Assembly: GCA_035649275.1 (NCBI GenBank)
Contig: DASRJW010000049.1
Coordinates: 1 to 64,000 of the forward strand
Source of the DNA: Candidatus Krumholzibacteriia bacterium
GTDB taxonomy: Bacteria > Krumholzibacteriota > Krumholzibacteriia > G020349025
Reading direction: 5' to 3'
DNA length: 64,000 nt
The number at the start of each line of letters is the position of its first letter. The first letter of the stretch is position 1. The position numbers and the translations under genes were made by a program. Below, piece after piece: positions 27,099 through 38,614 of this stretch. The notes under the pieces were generated by a model. The model was not told where the DNA came from. It was given only the letters and a program-made list of their open reading frames with translations, and did no database searches.

Positions 27099-28292
27099 AT
27101 GCGGGCCGCCACGGCGAAGGACGTCCACTTCGGCGTCTACGTGCACCTCCCGTTCTGCCGCGTGCAGTGTCCCTACTGCACCTTCTTCACCGTGCCGCGG
27201 CCGGAGAGGCGCGAGGTCTTCGCCCGTTTCCTCGCCGGCGTCCGGCGTGAGTGGTCGCTCCGCGTCGGTCCCCGTCTCCAAAGCGGCGACCGCCTGCGCA
27301 CTCTCTATCTCGGCGGCGGGACGCCGAGCGACGTCCCGCCGGATCTCCTCGCCGACTTCCTCGCCGCCCTCGTCGCCGAGCTTCCTGGCGGCCTCGGCGA
27401 GCTCGAAGAGACCACGGTGGAGTGCAATCCGGAGTCGGTGACTGCAGAGACGCTGGCGCGTCTCCGCGCCCAGGGCGTGGACCGGATCAGCCTGGGCGTG
27501 CAGGCTTTGCACCCCGACGACCTGCGCCGCCTCGGCCGGGCGGCGGAGGTCGAGCAGGTGCTCGCCTCGATCGACGCCGTCGCCGCGCGCTTCGAGCGCT
27601 GGAGCGCCGACCTCATCCTCGGAATCCCCGGCTCGAGTCGGGCGCGACTCCGTCACAGCCTCACCGTTCTGCAGCAGGCCGGGGCGCCGCACCTCTCCTT
27701 TTATTGTCTCGAGCTGCCGGCCTCGCGCGCCGGCGCGCTCGGCACCCCGTGGGGGGAGGAACGCCTGGCGAGGACCTACGAGTTCGTCTCCGCCTGGCTC
27801 GAGCAACGAGGCTACGAGCACTACGAGATCTCCAGCGCGGCGCGACCCGGAGAGAGGGCGCGACACAATGGGGCCTACTGGGAGAGGCTGGACTACGTGG
27901 GCCTCGGACCTGGAGCGCACTCTTTCGCGGCCAGCGTGCGGCAGGCGAACAGGCCCGATCTGAACGCCTACCTCGAGGCGCTGGAGCAGGGCGGGTTGCC
28001 CCCTGCCGCGCGGGAAGTCCTCACTCCCGCCGCGGTGCGGCGGGAAGAAGTCCTCCTCGGTCTCCGGCGGCGGGAGGGGGTGGCTTGGGCGGTCGACGGT
28101 CTGGAGGCGGCGCGAGACTTCCTCCAGGACCTGGTTCGAGAGGGCCTGGGGCGCTTCGAGGGTCCCCGTTTCCGCCTCACCACGAGAGGCTGGATGGTAT
28201 CGGATTCGATTGTTTCACAGCTACTTACGTACATGGAAGGGGTGGCTCCCCGGGTTGACAAGCCGCCGCCGGCGCCGCTACATTCGACCTAG
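27099..28292 (+). CDS. hemW: Radical SAM heme chaperone HemW
   Basis: 397 residues. The CxxxCxxC cluster motif is C20-RVQ-C24-PY-C27, followed by FF as in HemW/HemN-like proteins, with GGGTPS for SAM binding and ECNPESVT. Members lacking the HemN C-terminal determinants act as heme-insertion proteins rather than coproporphyrinogen dehydrogenases; HemW is the best reading since it lies beside lepA and hrcA, a common order. The 3' end contains the promoter and the first bases of the CIRCE element of the following operon, so stop and operator overlap. Confidence 0.88.
   Translation: MRAATAKDVHFGVYVHLPFCRVQCPYCTFFTVPRPERREVFARFLAGVRREWSLRVGPRLQSGDRLRTLYLGGGTPSDVPPDLLADFLAALVAELPGGLGELEETTVECNPESVTAETLARLRAQGVDRISLGVQALHPDDLRRLGRAAEVEQVLASIDAVAARFERWSADLILGIPGSSRARLRHSLTVLQQAGAPHLSFYCLELPASRAGALGTPWGEERLARTYEFVSAWLEQRGYEHYEISSAARPGERARHNGAYWERLDYVGLGPGAHSFAASVRQANRPDLNAYLEALEQGGLPPAAREVLTPAAVRREEVLLGLRRREGVAWAVDGLEAARDFLQDLVREGLGRFEGPRFRLTTRGWMVSDSIVSQLLTYMEGVAPRVDKPPPAPLHST
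28255..28284 (+). promoter_or_regulatory. Promoter of the hrcA-grpE-dnaK-dnaJ operon
   Basis: TTGACA at 28255-28260 and TACATT at 28279-28284, spacer 18 bp. It lies inside the last codons of hemW and immediately before the CIRCE element. Confidence 0.85.
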
Positions 28293-28315
28293 CAGTCGAC
28301 ACCTGAGAGTGCTAA
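28289..28315 (+). promoter_or_regulatory. CIRCE operator (HrcA-binding site)
   Basis: CTAGCAGTC-N9-GAGTGCTAA. The right arm is perfect; the left differs from consensus TTAGCACTC at two positions. Spacer of nine bases, position just after the promoter and directly before hrcA identify it. It is bound by HrcA repressor and released upon heat stress. Confidence 0.93.
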
Positions 28316-28327
28316 CGAGGGGTGGAG

Positions 28328-29371
28328 ATGCAGCTCACGGAACGAGAACGCACCGTGCTCGCGGCGCTGGTGGAACTCTTCGTCCGCGACGCCGGTCCGG
28401 TGAGCTCGGGGCACCTGCAAGAGATCATCGGCCTCGGGGTCTCGAGCGCCACGATCCGCAACGTCCTGCAGCGGCTGGAGGAGAAGGGTCTCCTGCACCA
28501 GCCGCACACCTCGGCGGGCCGCGTCCCCACGCGCGACGGCTATCGGGTGTACGTGGAGAGTTTCTGCCGCCCGGCTCGCCTGCCCGCCACCTGGGTGCGC
28601 CGCATCCACGAGGAGCTGCTGCCGGCCGGGGCGCAGCCGCCGGTGCAGGAAGTGCTCGCCAAGGTGTCTCAGCTCCTGGCGGCGCTGTCGAGCAACGTCG
28701 GCTTCGGCGTCGCGGTGGAGGATCATCATAGCGCCCGAGTGCAGCGCATCGAGATGGTGCAGCTGGAGCACGCCCGTCTCCTCGTCCTCGTCACCCTGGA
28801 CGACGGCATGGTGCGCACCTGTCTCGCGCCCCTCGAGCGCCGCTATCCCGATCTCACCTTGGCGCTCGCCGAGCACCTGCTTCACGACATCGTCCGCGGT
28901 TGCACGCCCGGGGAGGCGCGGCGAAGGCTGGACGTGGCGCTCGCCCAGCACACCGGGGACGCCGGCACCATCGCCCGAGTGGTGGCGCGGGAGAAGGAGA
29001 AGCTCTTCGAGGAACGCGCCGTCCCCACCGTGCGTCTCGAGGGGGCGACGCAGATCATCGGGCAACCGGAGTTCCAGGATCCCGAGAACCTACGCCTCCT
29101 CGTCAAGGTTCTCGATCATCCCGAGCGCTTGGGACAGGGACTGCCGGGAGCGGGCACGACGATCACCATCGGTGTCGCCACCGACGTCGAGGAGCTGCCG
29201 TTCAGCATAGTCTCCGCCGCCATGCAGCTCGGCGGCTGGGAAGGTCAGGTGGGCATCCTCGGGCCCATGCGCATGCGCTACGCTCTCGCCCTCGCTCTGG
29301 TCCAGAGCGTGGTGGAGACGCTGAGCGGCGTCGAACCGCGACCCGAGGGAGGTCCGCGTGAGAGAGCCTGA
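28328..29371 (+). CDS. hrcA: Heat-inducible transcription repressor HrcA
   Basis: 347 residues from ATG at 28328 (GTG two codons upstream is an alternative). N-terminal winged-helix DNA-binding region with SSATIRNVLQRLEEKGLL and HTSAGRVPT, the signature of HrcA; the C-terminal part ends with GPMRMRYALALALVQ. It represses its own operon through the CIRCE element just upstream and is kept active by GroEL. It overlaps grpE by 14 bp. Confidence 0.96.
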   Translation: MQLTERERTVLAALVELFVRDAGPVSSGHLQEIIGLGVSSATIRNVLQRLEEKGLLHQPHTSAGRVPTRDGYRVYVESFCRPARLPATWVRRIHEELLPAGAQPPVQEVLAKVSQLLAALSSNVGFGVAVEDHHSARVQRIEMVQLEHARLLVLVTLDDGMVRTCLAPLERRYPDLTLALAEHLLHDIVRGCTPGEARRRLDVALAQHTGDAGTIARVVAREKEKLFEERAVPTVRLEGATQIIGQPEFQDPENLRLLVKVLDHPERLGQGLPGAGTTITIGVATDVEELPFSIVSAAMQLGGWEGQVGILGPMRMRYALALALVQSVVETLSGVEPRPEGGPRERA

Positions 29372-29927
29372 GCCGGCGCCGTCCACCCCGGCGGCGGAAG
29401 AACTCCGGGACGCTTCGGAGCAGGCCGAGGATCTGCCGCCGGTGGACGAGGCGACCGCGCTCCGCGCGGCGCTCGAAGCGCTGCAACGGCAGCACGAGGA
29501 AGTCGTCCAGGAGCGCCAAGCGCTCCACGACCGCTACCTCCGCCTGGCGGCGGAGTTCGACAACTTCCGCAAGCGCAATGCGCGGGAATGGCAAGAGCAG
29601 CGCCAGCGTGCGGCGGCGGAGGTGCTGCGCGCGGTGCTCGAGATCGCCGACAATCTGGAGCGCGCTCTGCAAGCGCCGGCGGCGGACGCGCAGGGATTGC
29701 GGGGCGGAGTCGAGCTCATTCGGCAGCAGCTGCAGGCGTTGTTGCAGCGCTTCGGCATCGCCTGCATCGAGGCCAAAGGGTTGCCCTTCGATCCGGCCCG
29801 GCACGAAGCGGTCCTGCTCGTGGAGTCGGAGGGCGTGGAGAGCCAGCACGTCGTGGACGTGGTGCAGCAGGGCTACACTTTGCACGGCGAGATTTTGCGT
29901 CCGGCGCGCGTCACCGTGTCGCGCTGA
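29358..29927 (+). CDS. grpE: Nucleotide exchange factor GrpE
   Basis: 189 residues, GTG start at 29358 behind GGAGG-like GGGAGG. It releases ADP from DnaK. An acidic, disordered N-terminus is followed by a long coiled coil (about residues 35-85, with YLRLAAEFDNFRKRN) and the beta domain with FDPARHEAVLLVES and QQGYTLHGEILRPARVTVS. Second gene of the CIRCE-controlled operon. Confidence 0.96.
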   Translation: MREPEPAPSTPAAEELRDASEQAEDLPPVDEATALRAALEALQRQHEEVVQERQALHDRYLRLAAEFDNFRKRNAREWQEQRQRAAAEVLRAVLEIADNLERALQAPAADAQGLRGGVELIRQQLQALLQRFGIACIEAKGLPFDPARHEAVLLVESEGVESQHVVDVVQQGYTLHGEILRPARVTVSR

Positions 29928-29992
29928 GCGGCGCCGGAGGCGGAGAAGAACACTCGCTGCGGGGACGACCCGCCGCGTAAGGAGGCAAGCAC

Positions 29993-31918
<1,926 letters not shown>

Positions 31919-31924
31919 GGATCG

Positions 31925-33049
31925 ATGACGAAACCGGACTACTACGAGCAGCTGGGGGTGTCGCGGGACGCCTCGGCCGAGGACATCAAGAAGGCCTACC
32001 GCCGCCAGGCGTTGCAGTACCACCCGGATCGGAATCCAGGGGACGCCGCGGCGGAGGCGCAATTCAAGGCGGCCACCGAGGCCTACCAGGTGCTCTCGGA
32101 TGCGGAGAAGCGCTCGAGCTACGATCGCTTCGGCGAGGCCGGCGTCAAGGGGCAGCACGGGTACACCGACGTCAACGAGGCGCTGCGCGATTTCATGCGT
32201 AACTTCGGCGGCTTCGGCACCGTCTTCGACGATCTCTTCGAATTCGGCGGCGGCAGCCAGGTGCGGCGCGGCGTGCGCCAGGGTCGCAACCTGCAGGCCC
32301 ACGTCCAGCTCACCCTGCAGGAGATCGCCACAGGGACGACGAAGAAGCTGCGCATCCGCCACCGGGTGCACTGCACCGCCTGCGGCGGCTCCGGGGCCCG
32401 GGCCGGCTCGGCGCCGAGCACCTGCCGGCAGTGTGGCGGCCGCGGCCAGGTGCAGCGCGTCACCCGCTCCTTCCTCGGCAACATGATGACTGTGACCGAG
32501 TGCTCCGCTTGCGGCGGCAGCGGGCAGACCATCACGGACCCGTGTCCGCAGTGCAGCGGCGAGGGCCTGGAGAGCACCGAGGAGACCTTCTCGGTGCGCG
32601 TACCCGCCGGCGTCGCCACGGGAAACTACATCCCTCTCCGCGGCCAGGGTGACGGCGGTCCGAACGGTGGCCCGGCGGGGGACGTCTACGTCGTCATCGA
32701 CGAGAAGGAAGATCCGATCTTCCAGCGCGTCGGCGACGACATCATCACCGATGTCTTCGTCTCCTATCCCCAGGCCGTGCTCGGCGCCAAGATCGAGGTG
32801 CCGACGCTGGACGCCAAGGCGGTCCTCACCATCCCGCCCGGAACCCAGTCGCACCGGATCTTCCGCCTGCGCGACAAGGGCATCGGGCACCTGCACGGGA
32901 GCGGGCGCGGCGATCAGCTGGTGCGCGTCATCGTGCACACGCCGGAGAAGGCTTCCAAAGAAGAGCGCCGGCTCCTGGAGCAGCTCCAAGAACTGCCGAA
33001 CTCCACCCTCCCACCGCCGCGCAAAGGCCACTACGGCGTCGAGGGCTGA
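31925..33049 (+). CDS. dnaJ: Co-chaperone DnaJ (Hsp40)
   Basis: 374 residues. J domain with HPD at residues 33-35 stimulates DnaK; a short Gly/Phe region ([17 protein letters not shown]) follows. Four CxxCxGxG zinc motifs are [24 protein letters not shown] and CPQCSGEG. The C-terminal substrate domains complete a type I DnaJ. Last gene of the heat-shock operon; a large palindromic element follows 17 bp after the stop. Confidence 0.98.
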   Translation: MTKPDYYEQLGVSRDASAEDIKKAYRRQALQYHPDRNPGDAAAEAQFKAATEAYQVLSDAEKRSSYDRFGEAGVKGQHGYTDVNEALRDFMRNFGGFGTVFDDLFEFGGGSQVRRGVRQGRNLQAHVQLTLQEIATGTTKKLRIRHRVHCTACGGSGARAGSAPSTCRQCGGRGQVQRVTRSFLGNMMTVTECSACGGSGQTITDPCPQCSGEGLESTEETFSVRVPAGVATGNYIPLRGQGDGGPNGGPAGDVYVVIDEKEDPIFQRVGDDIITDVFVSYPQAVLGAKIEVPTLDAKAVLTIPPGTQSHRIFRLRDKGIGHLHGSGRGDQLVRVIVHTPEKASKEERRLLEQLQELPNSTLPPPRKGHYGVEG

Positions 33050-33065
33050 CGCGGCTGGCGCGCTC

Positions 33066-33205
33066 GGCGCCGCCGTGCGTCTCGGCTCGGCGGACGCTCC
33101 TCGCGCGCGCTCCGGCGCGCTCGTCGCTCGACACGAGCGCGGCTCGGGCCTCCTGCCCTCGCTACGCGCTCGTGACGCCGCCGCGCCGAGACGCACGGCG
33201 GCGCC
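33066..33205. repeat. Nested palindromic element downstream of dnaJ
   Basis: A perfect 21-bp inverted repeat (33066-33086 with 33185-33205, GGCGCCGCCGTGCGTCTCGG...) encloses 98 bp. Inside, GCGCTCGT at 33117-33124 pairs with ACGAGCGC at 33133-33140, and a second GCGCTCGT at 33166-33173 can pair with the same ACGAGCGC, giving two mutually exclusive hairpins. No T run follows. The 289-bp gap between dnaJ and yqeY otherwise contains a candidate promoter but no gene. It may be an intergenic repeat element or a structured RNA/terminator. Confidence 0.85.
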
Positions 33206-33274
33206 GGGGCGCGATGACGCGAGAGCCTTCCAGACTCGATGCAGTGCGGGGTTGCGCGCGCTCTGTGGCTGCGC

Positions 33275-33303
33275 TTGACGCCTTCTGCAAGCGCCCCTAG
33301 GGT
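33275..33303 (+). promoter_or_regulatory. Probable promoter for yqeY
   Basis: TTGACG at 33275-33280, 17-bp spacer and TAGGGT at 33298-33303, 36 bp before the yqeY start. The -10 is weak but the spacing and -35 match the other promoters in the window. Confidence 0.55.
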
Positions 33304-33338
33304 TCCATGGGCTGCAGGGGTCCGCCGCGGAGGACATC

Positions 33339-33794
33339 TTGGCCGGTCTTCTCGAACGACTCGATACCGATCTCAAAGCAGCGATGCGTGCCCGGGATGC
33401 GGAGCGCACCAGTGTGCTCCGCATGTTGCTGGCGCGCGTCAAGGAGAAGCAGGTCGAGGGAGATGTGCGCAGCACCTTGACCGAAGCGCAGGTGGAGCAA
33501 GTGTTCGCCGCCTTCGCCAAGCAGCGGCGCGAAGCCGCCGAAGCTTTCGCCCAGGCGGGACGGGCCGATCTGGCGGCGAAGGAAACGCGGGAGCGGGAGA
33601 TCGTGCTCGGCTATCTGCCCCAGCCCATGGAGACGGCGGCGCTGCGCGCGGTGGTGCAGGAGGTCATCGCCGAGACCGGGGCGAGCACGGCGCGGGATCT
33701 CGGCAAGGTGATGGGCGCGGTCATGCAGCGCGTGCGTGGCCGCGCCGACGGCGCCGCGGTGCAAGCGCTGGTGCGCGAACTCCTGGGTGCCTGA
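33339..33794 (+). CDS. yqeY: GatB/YqeY family protein
   Basis: 151 residues, TTG start at 33339 with GGAGG at 33329-33333. A compact helical protein related to the tail domain of the Asp/Glu-tRNA amidotransferase subunit GatB; motifs DLKAAMRARDAERTSVLRML, ERGILVGYLP-type (EREIVLGYLPQPM) and GASTARDLGKVMGAVM. The family's exact role is unknown though a tRNA link is presumed. It begins the yqeY-cvpA-mutS2 string. Confidence 0.92.
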   Translation: MAGLLERLDTDLKAAMRARDAERTSVLRMLLARVKEKQVEGDVRSTLTEAQVEQVFAAFAKQRREAAEAFAQAGRADLAAKETREREIVLGYLPQPMETAALRAVVQEVIAETGASTARDLGKVMGAVMQRVRGRADGAAVQALVRELLGA

Positions 33795-33822
33795 GCCCGG
33801 GGCGCGAGTGAGGAGGTGCGGT

Positions 33823-34341
33823 GTGGTCTGGGTGGATTACGCGATCCTGGCTGGCCTCTTGCTGGCGGCCATCTTCGGCTTCCGCCGCGGTCTGCTGCGC
33901 CAGGCAGTGGAGCTGGCGGGGCTCGTCGGCGGTGTGTTCCTGGCCCTCTACCTGACCGGGGGTCTGGTGCAGGATTATGCTGGTCCGGCGGCACATTGGC
34001 GCATTACGCCGACCCTCGTGTTCCTCACCATCGTGGGCGTGAGCCTGCTGGTGGCCCAGGTCATCGGCAAGGTGGCCGCCGAGGTGGTGGAGGTCACTCT
34101 CTTCGGTTGGTTCGATCAGGTCGGCGGCGCTCTCGCAGGAGTAGGCAAAGGTGCACTGTGGCTGAGCATCATGATCACGATGGTGGTGCACCTGAACGTG
34201 AGCCCCAGCCTGAGCGACGAGCTGAAGCAATCGAAGCTGGGGCCGCCGCTGGCGAGCCTGCTTCCCGCGGCCTTCGAGGTGGTCCGCACCTACGCCAAGG
34301 GCGTGGATCTACAGGAGCCCTTCCAGGCCGCGACGCGCTGA
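33823..34341 (+). CDS. cvpA: CvpA family membrane protein
   Basis: 172 residues from GTG at 33823, with a full AGGAGGTG ribosome site at 33811-33818. Four predicted membrane helices (YAILAGLLLAAIFGF, LAGLVGGVFLALYLT, TLVFLTIVGVSLLVAQVI, GKGALWLSIMITMVV) and the family marker FGFRRGLLRQAVELAG. Related to the colicin V production protein; molecular role poorly known. Its stop TGA overlaps the CTG start proposed for mutS2. Confidence 0.85.
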   Translation: MVWVDYAILAGLLLAAIFGFRRGLLRQAVELAGLVGGVFLALYLTGGLVQDYAGPAAHWRITPTLVFLTIVGVSLLVAQVIGKVAAEVVEVTLFGWFDQVGGALAGVGKGALWLSIMITMVVHLNVSPSLSDELKQSKLGPPLASLLPAAFEVVRTYAKGVDLQEPFQAATR

Positions 34342-36722
34342 CCCCCGCCGCGCCTCCGGCTCCCGTCTTTCTTCCCTGTCCCCTCGATCCCGAGGGGCAT
34401 GCGCGGCGCGTCCTCGAGTTCGACAAGCTCCTCGAGCGCTTCGTAGTGGAAGCGCAGAGCCCGGGCGGCGCCGACCGCTTGCGCCAGCTTCTCCCCGCCG
34501 TCCTGCCCGAGGAAGTGGAACGCCGCCAAGGGCTGCTCGGCGAGGTGCGCCGGGCCCTGGACGCCGGTCTGGAGAACTGGCCCCTGGCGGGCACCGGGGC
34601 TCTGCGGCCCTGGCTCAAGCAGTCGCGCCGGGCCGGCGCCAGGCTCGAAGCGCCCGAGCTCCTGCAGGTGGCGGAGACCCTGCGGGCGGCGCGGGCCATG
34701 CGCGCCTTCCTCGACGCCCACACGGCGGAGTTGCCCCAACTCCTCGCCGCGACCGCGGCGCTGCAGGCCCACCCGGCGCTCCTCGCTGCGATCGATGCCG
34801 CCATTCTCCCCACCGGCGAGCTTGCCGACGCCGCCTCGCCGGAGCTCGCGCGTCTCCGCCGGCAGCTCGGTGTGCAGCGCGAGGCGGTCCTGCAAGCGCT
34901 GGAGAAGCACCTGGCGCGCAGCCGCGGCGACGCCGAGGCCTATGTCACCGTGCGCGGCGAGCGCTTCGTCATCCCGGTGCGCGCCGACTCCGGCGGCGTG
35001 CGCGGCATCGTGCACGATCGTTCCGCTACCGGAGCCACGCTCTTCGTCGAACCTCTCGATGTGGTGGAGGCGAACAACGAGCTGCAGGCGCTGCGGGATC
35101 GCGAAGCCCGCGAGGTGCTGCGCATCCTTGCCGATCTCACCGCCCGCCTGGGCCAGGAGAGTGACGCTGTGCTCGCGAGCCTGGAAGCGTTGGAACACCT
35201 CGATGCGTTGCACGCCGCGGCGCGCGTCGCCCGGAGCATGGAGGCGGCGGCACCGCGGCGTGGGGTCGCCTTGCGCCTGCGCGCCGCCCGGCATCCGCTG
35301 TTGCAAGCCCAACTGCGCCAGCGGGGCCGTGACGTCGTGCCCCTCGATCTCGACCTCGGTGGCGCCGGCGCTCTCGTCCTCACCGGTCCCAACACGGGCG
35401 GCAAGACGGTGGCGCTGAAAACGGTGGGGTTGCTCGTGCTCATGCATCAGTCGGGCTTGCAAGTGCCGGCGCACCCGGATTCGGAGCTTCCGGTCTTCGC
35501 GCGTCTCGTCGCCGACATCGGCGACGAGCAGTCCATCGAGGCCGCCGAGAGCACCTTCAGCTCCCATCTGCGCCATGTGCGGCAGGCTCTCGAAGCGCCC
35601 GCGCACGGCTTGCTGGCGCTCCTCGACGAGTTCATGGCCGGGACCGATCCCGAAGAGGGGGCGGCACTGGCGATGGCCGTCCTCCGCCACCTGGTGGCGC
35701 AGCAAGCGACGACGCTGGTGACGACCCATCTCGGCGCCCTCAAGCTCTTCGCCCACACCGAGCCCGGCATCGCCAACGCCGCGATGGTGTTCGATGCGGC
35801 GCGCAGCACCCCACTCTTCCGCCTCGAACCGGGCGTGCCAGGGAGCAGCAACGCCCTGGCCACGGCCGAGCGCCTCGGTTTTCCTCCCGGCTTGGTGGCG
35901 GCGGCGCAGCGCGAGCGCGGCGCCGACTCGGCGCGTCTCGAGACCGTACTGCGCGCCCTCGAAGCCGAGCGCGCCGGGTTGGAAACGGCGCGCCGCGCCG
36001 CGGAGCAGGCGGAGGCAGAAGCGCGGCGGCTGCGCGAGGAGCTGGCGGTCGCCCTGGCCGAATTGGCGCAACGGCGCGCCAAGGATCTGGCGGCAGCACG
36101 CCGAGAGTTGCAAGCGCTCCTCGAGTCCGCGCGAGCGCAGGTAGAGAACACGATCCGCGACCTTCGCGCTTCGCCCGCGGGCCGTGACGACATCCGCACC
36201 GCCCGCGACGCCCTGCAGGAGCTCGCGGCGCGCTTGCCCGAGCCGGAGCCAGCGCCGGCGCCGCCGGCCGGGCCGTTGCAACCGGGCGATACGGTGTGGA
36301 TCCGCCCCCTGGGCTCCGAGGGCCGCCTCGAGGAGCTGCTCGGCGATCGGGCGGTGGTGCGCTACGGTCCGGCCGCGGTCACCGTATCGCTGCAGGATCT
36401 CGAGCTCCGCCGCCGGGCGGCCGAGAAGCCGGCGGCGCCCGGGTGGGGCGGCTACGTCGTGCAGGAGGCGACGCAGGCGGCGGCACTGGAGCTCGACCTC
36501 CGCGGCTTCGAGCGTGCCGAGGCGGTGGCGGCTTTGGACCAGTTCCTCGACCGCGCGGTCCTGCAGGGCCTGCCCTCGGTCCGCATCGTGCATGGCAAGG
36601 GCACCGGTGTGCTCCGCCGCGCCGTGCAGGAGCATCTCGCCTCGCACCCCGCCGTGGCGGCGCACCGCTTGGGCGAGCACGGCGAGGGTGGCGCCGGTGT
36701 TACCATCGCGGAGCTGCATTAG
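34338..36722 (+). CDS. mutS2: Endonuclease MutS2 (ribosome-rescue/recombination ATPase)
   Basis: About 794 residues if started at CTG 34338. In the frame I find no ATG, GTG or TTG between the end of cvpA and the conserved RVLEFDKLLERF near residue 25; the GTG at 34446 would cut into that core. CTG 34338 makes a CTGA overlap with the cvpA stop, like other couplings here. The ATPase has Walker A GPNTGGKT, LLDEFMAGTDPEEGAAL, and TTLVTTHLGALK. A coiled coil (about residues 560-640) precedes a C-terminal Smr nuclease domain with LDLRGFERAEAV and VRIVHGKGTGVLR. MutS2 suppresses homologous recombination and splits collided ribosomes. Confidence 0.9.
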   Translation: MTPAAPPAPVFLPCPLDPEGHARRVLEFDKLLERFVVEAQSPGGADRLRQLLPAVLPEEVERRQGLLGEVRRALDAGLENWPLAGTGALRPWLKQSRRAGARLEAPELLQVAETLRAARAMRAFLDAHTAELPQLLAATAALQAHPALLAAIDAAILPTGELADAASPELARLRRQLGVQREAVLQALEKHLARSRGDAEAYVTVRGERFVIPVRADSGGVRGIVHDRSATGATLFVEPLDVVEANNELQALRDREAREVLRILADLTARLGQESDAVLASLEALEHLDALHAAARVARSMEAAAPRRGVALRLRAARHPLLQAQLRQRGRDVVPLDLDLGGAGALVLTGPNTGGKTVALKTVGLLVLMHQSGLQVPAHPDSELPVFARLVADIGDEQSIEAAESTFSSHLRHVRQALEAPAHGLLALLDEFMAGTDPEEGAALAMAVLRHLVAQQATTLVTTHLGALKLFAHTEPGIANAAMVFDAARSTPLFRLEPGVPGSSNALATAERLGFPPGLVAAAQRERGADSARLETVLRALEAERAGLETARRAAEQAEAEARRLREELAVALAELAQRRAKDLAAARRELQALLESARAQVENTIRDLRASPAGRDDIRTARDALQELAARLPEPEPAPAPPAGPLQPGDTVWIRPLGSEGRLEELLGDRAVVRYGPAAVTVSLQDLELRRRAAEKPAAPGWGGYVVQEATQAAALELDLRGFERAEAVAALDQFLDRAVLQGLPSVRIVHGKGTGVLRRAVQEHLASHPAVAAHRLGEHGEGGAGVTIAELH

Positions 36723-36810
36723 ATTCGGAACGATGGCAGCGCCGCGGACTTAGGAGGCGCTCGTCACGCCGTGCCGAGGGCCTGAGCGGCACCTCGAGAC
36801 GAGAGGTTGC

Positions 36811-38598
36811 ATGCAATCGCAGCGAGGACGGCTGGCCGCCGAGGTCATCGAGAATGTCCGCGCCGCCACGGACATCGTCGAGCTCATCGGACAGTTCGTG
36901 AACCTGAAGCGAGCGGGCAGCAGCTTCAAAGGTCTCTGCCCCTTCCACGGCGAGAAGACGCCGAGCTTCTTCGTCCGCCCGGACAAGCAGATGTACTACT
37001 GCTTCGGCTGCCAGCGCGGCGGCGACCCCTTCCGCTTCGTCATGGAGCACGACGGGGTGAGCTTCACGGAAGCGGTGCGTCTCTTGGGCCAGCGGGCTGG
37101 CATCACCGTCGAGGTGGGGGGCGAGAGCGAGGGGCAGGACGCCCTGTACGCCGTGGCGGAAGCGGCAGCGGGCTTCTTCGCCGCCACCCTGCGGGGCCCG
37201 CAAGGTGAACGGGCCCGGACCTACCTGCAGCAGCGCGGCCTCAGCCGCCAGAGCGCCGACCGTTTTCGCCTGGGGGCGGCGCCCGCCGCCTGGGACGGCC
37301 TGGGGCAGGCGCTACGGGCCGAGGGCTTCGGCGAGGACAAGCTCCTGCAACTCGGCCTGGTGACCCGCCGCCGCCAGGGGGACGGCGTCTTCGACACCCT
37401 CCGCGACCGGCTCGTCTTCCCGATCCACTCGCTCTCCGGCCGGGTGGTGGGCTTCGGGGGCAGGCTCCTGCCCGGGCCCGAAGCCGGGGACGCCCCCAAG
37501 TACCTGAACTCGCCGGACTCGCCCATCTACCACAAGGGCAAGGTCCTCTACGGCCTGGCGGAGGCCCGGGCCGCCATTCGGCGGGCCGATTCGGCAATCA
37601 TCACCGAGGGTTACATGGATTTCCTGAGCCTCTTCCAGGCCGGGATCGAACACGTGGTGGCCGCCTGCGGCACCGCCTTCGGCGCCGCCCAGGCGGCTCT
37701 CTTGCATCGCTATACCCATCGGGCTTATATACTTGGAGACAGCGACCCAGCGGGTCGTCGGGCAGCGGTGCGCGCAGCGGGCCTCCTCCTCGAGCACGGG
37801 TTCTTGGTGCATATCGTCGAGCTCCCTTCGGGGTACGACCCCGACTCGTTCGTGCGCGAGCACGGCGCGGCGGCGATGGCCACGCGCGTGCGCGAGGCCC
37901 CCGGCTACGTCACCTACATGAAGCTGCTCGTCGATCGTCGGGCCGGCGAGCTGGCAGTGAAAGAGCGGGTGGCGCGGCATCTCCTCGCCGATTTGGGCCG
38001 GGTGAGTGATCCGCTCTTGCAGGAGCTGTATTCGAAAGAGCTGTCCCGCACCTTCGGTCTCTCCGAGTCGACGGTGTCGGCGGCTCTGGAGAAGGGGAAG
38101 AAGAGAGCCGGTGGGGCGCTGATCGCGACGCCGGAGCCGCCGGAAGCGCCGGCAGACGCGACGACGGCCGCAGTCCAGGAAGCGCGGCAAGGGTCGCTGC
38201 GCCTGGCGCTGTCGAGCCGGGAATGGGCGGCGCGGTTGCTCGCGGCTCTCGAGCCGGCGGATTTCGGCGCCGGGCCGGAAGGCCGGCTGTGCGCGGCGCT
38301 GCAAGCCGCCGGCGCCGACGGAGTGTGGCGCGAGCAACTGACCTCGAGCACCGACGAGGCGCTCGGCACCCGGCTGGAGTTCGAGGGCGCGCCGCGGGGC
38401 GAGCCCGAGCAGTTGTTCCGAGATTATCGGGCCACGTTGCTCGAGGCCCGTCTCGAAAAGACCGGACTGGAGTTGCGCCGCCGCCTGGTCGAGGCGGAGA
38501 AGAGCGGCGATCACGAGACCACGGCGCGCCTGCTGGCAGAGCAGCAGGCGCTGGCCCGCGACCGCAGGGAGCTGCGTCGCCCTCCTTCCGTTTCCTGA
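36811..38598 (+). CDS. dnaG: DNA primase DnaG
   Basis: 595 residues. Synthesises RNA primers for replication. The zinc ribbon has Cys43, His46, Cys64 and Cys67 ([26 protein letters not shown]). The TOPRIM catalytic part has IITEGYMD and [11 protein letters not shown]. The C-terminal region is the helicase-binding part. RpoD follows after 16 bp, the classical dnaG-rpoD pair. The 88-bp gap after mutS2 shows no clear promoter. Confidence 0.97.
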   Translation: MQSQRGRLAAEVIENVRAATDIVELIGQFVNLKRAGSSFKGLCPFHGEKTPSFFVRPDKQMYYCFGCQRGGDPFRFVMEHDGVSFTEAVRLLGQRAGITVEVGGESEGQDALYAVAEAAAGFFAATLRGPQGERARTYLQQRGLSRQSADRFRLGAAPAAWDGLGQALRAEGFGEDKLLQLGLVTRRRQGDGVFDTLRDRLVFPIHSLSGRVVGFGGRLLPGPEAGDAPKYLNSPDSPIYHKGKVLYGLAEARAAIRRADSAIITEGYMDFLSLFQAGIEHVVAACGTAFGAAQAALLHRYTHRAYILGDSDPAGRRAAVRAAGLLLEHGFLVHIVELPSGYDPDSFVREHGAAAMATRVREAPGYVTYMKLLVDRRAGELAVKERVARHLLADLGRVSDPLLQELYSKELSRTFGLSESTVSAALEKGKKRAGGALIATPEPPEAPADATTAAVQEARQGSLRLALSSREWAARLLAALEPADFGAGPEGRLCAALQAAGADGVWREQLTSSTDEALGTRLEFEGAPRGEPEQLFRDYRATLLEARLEKTGLELRRRLVEAEKSGDHETTARLLAEQQALARDRRELRRPPSVS

Positions 38599-38614
38599 TT
38601 CCAGGGAGAGTGCA

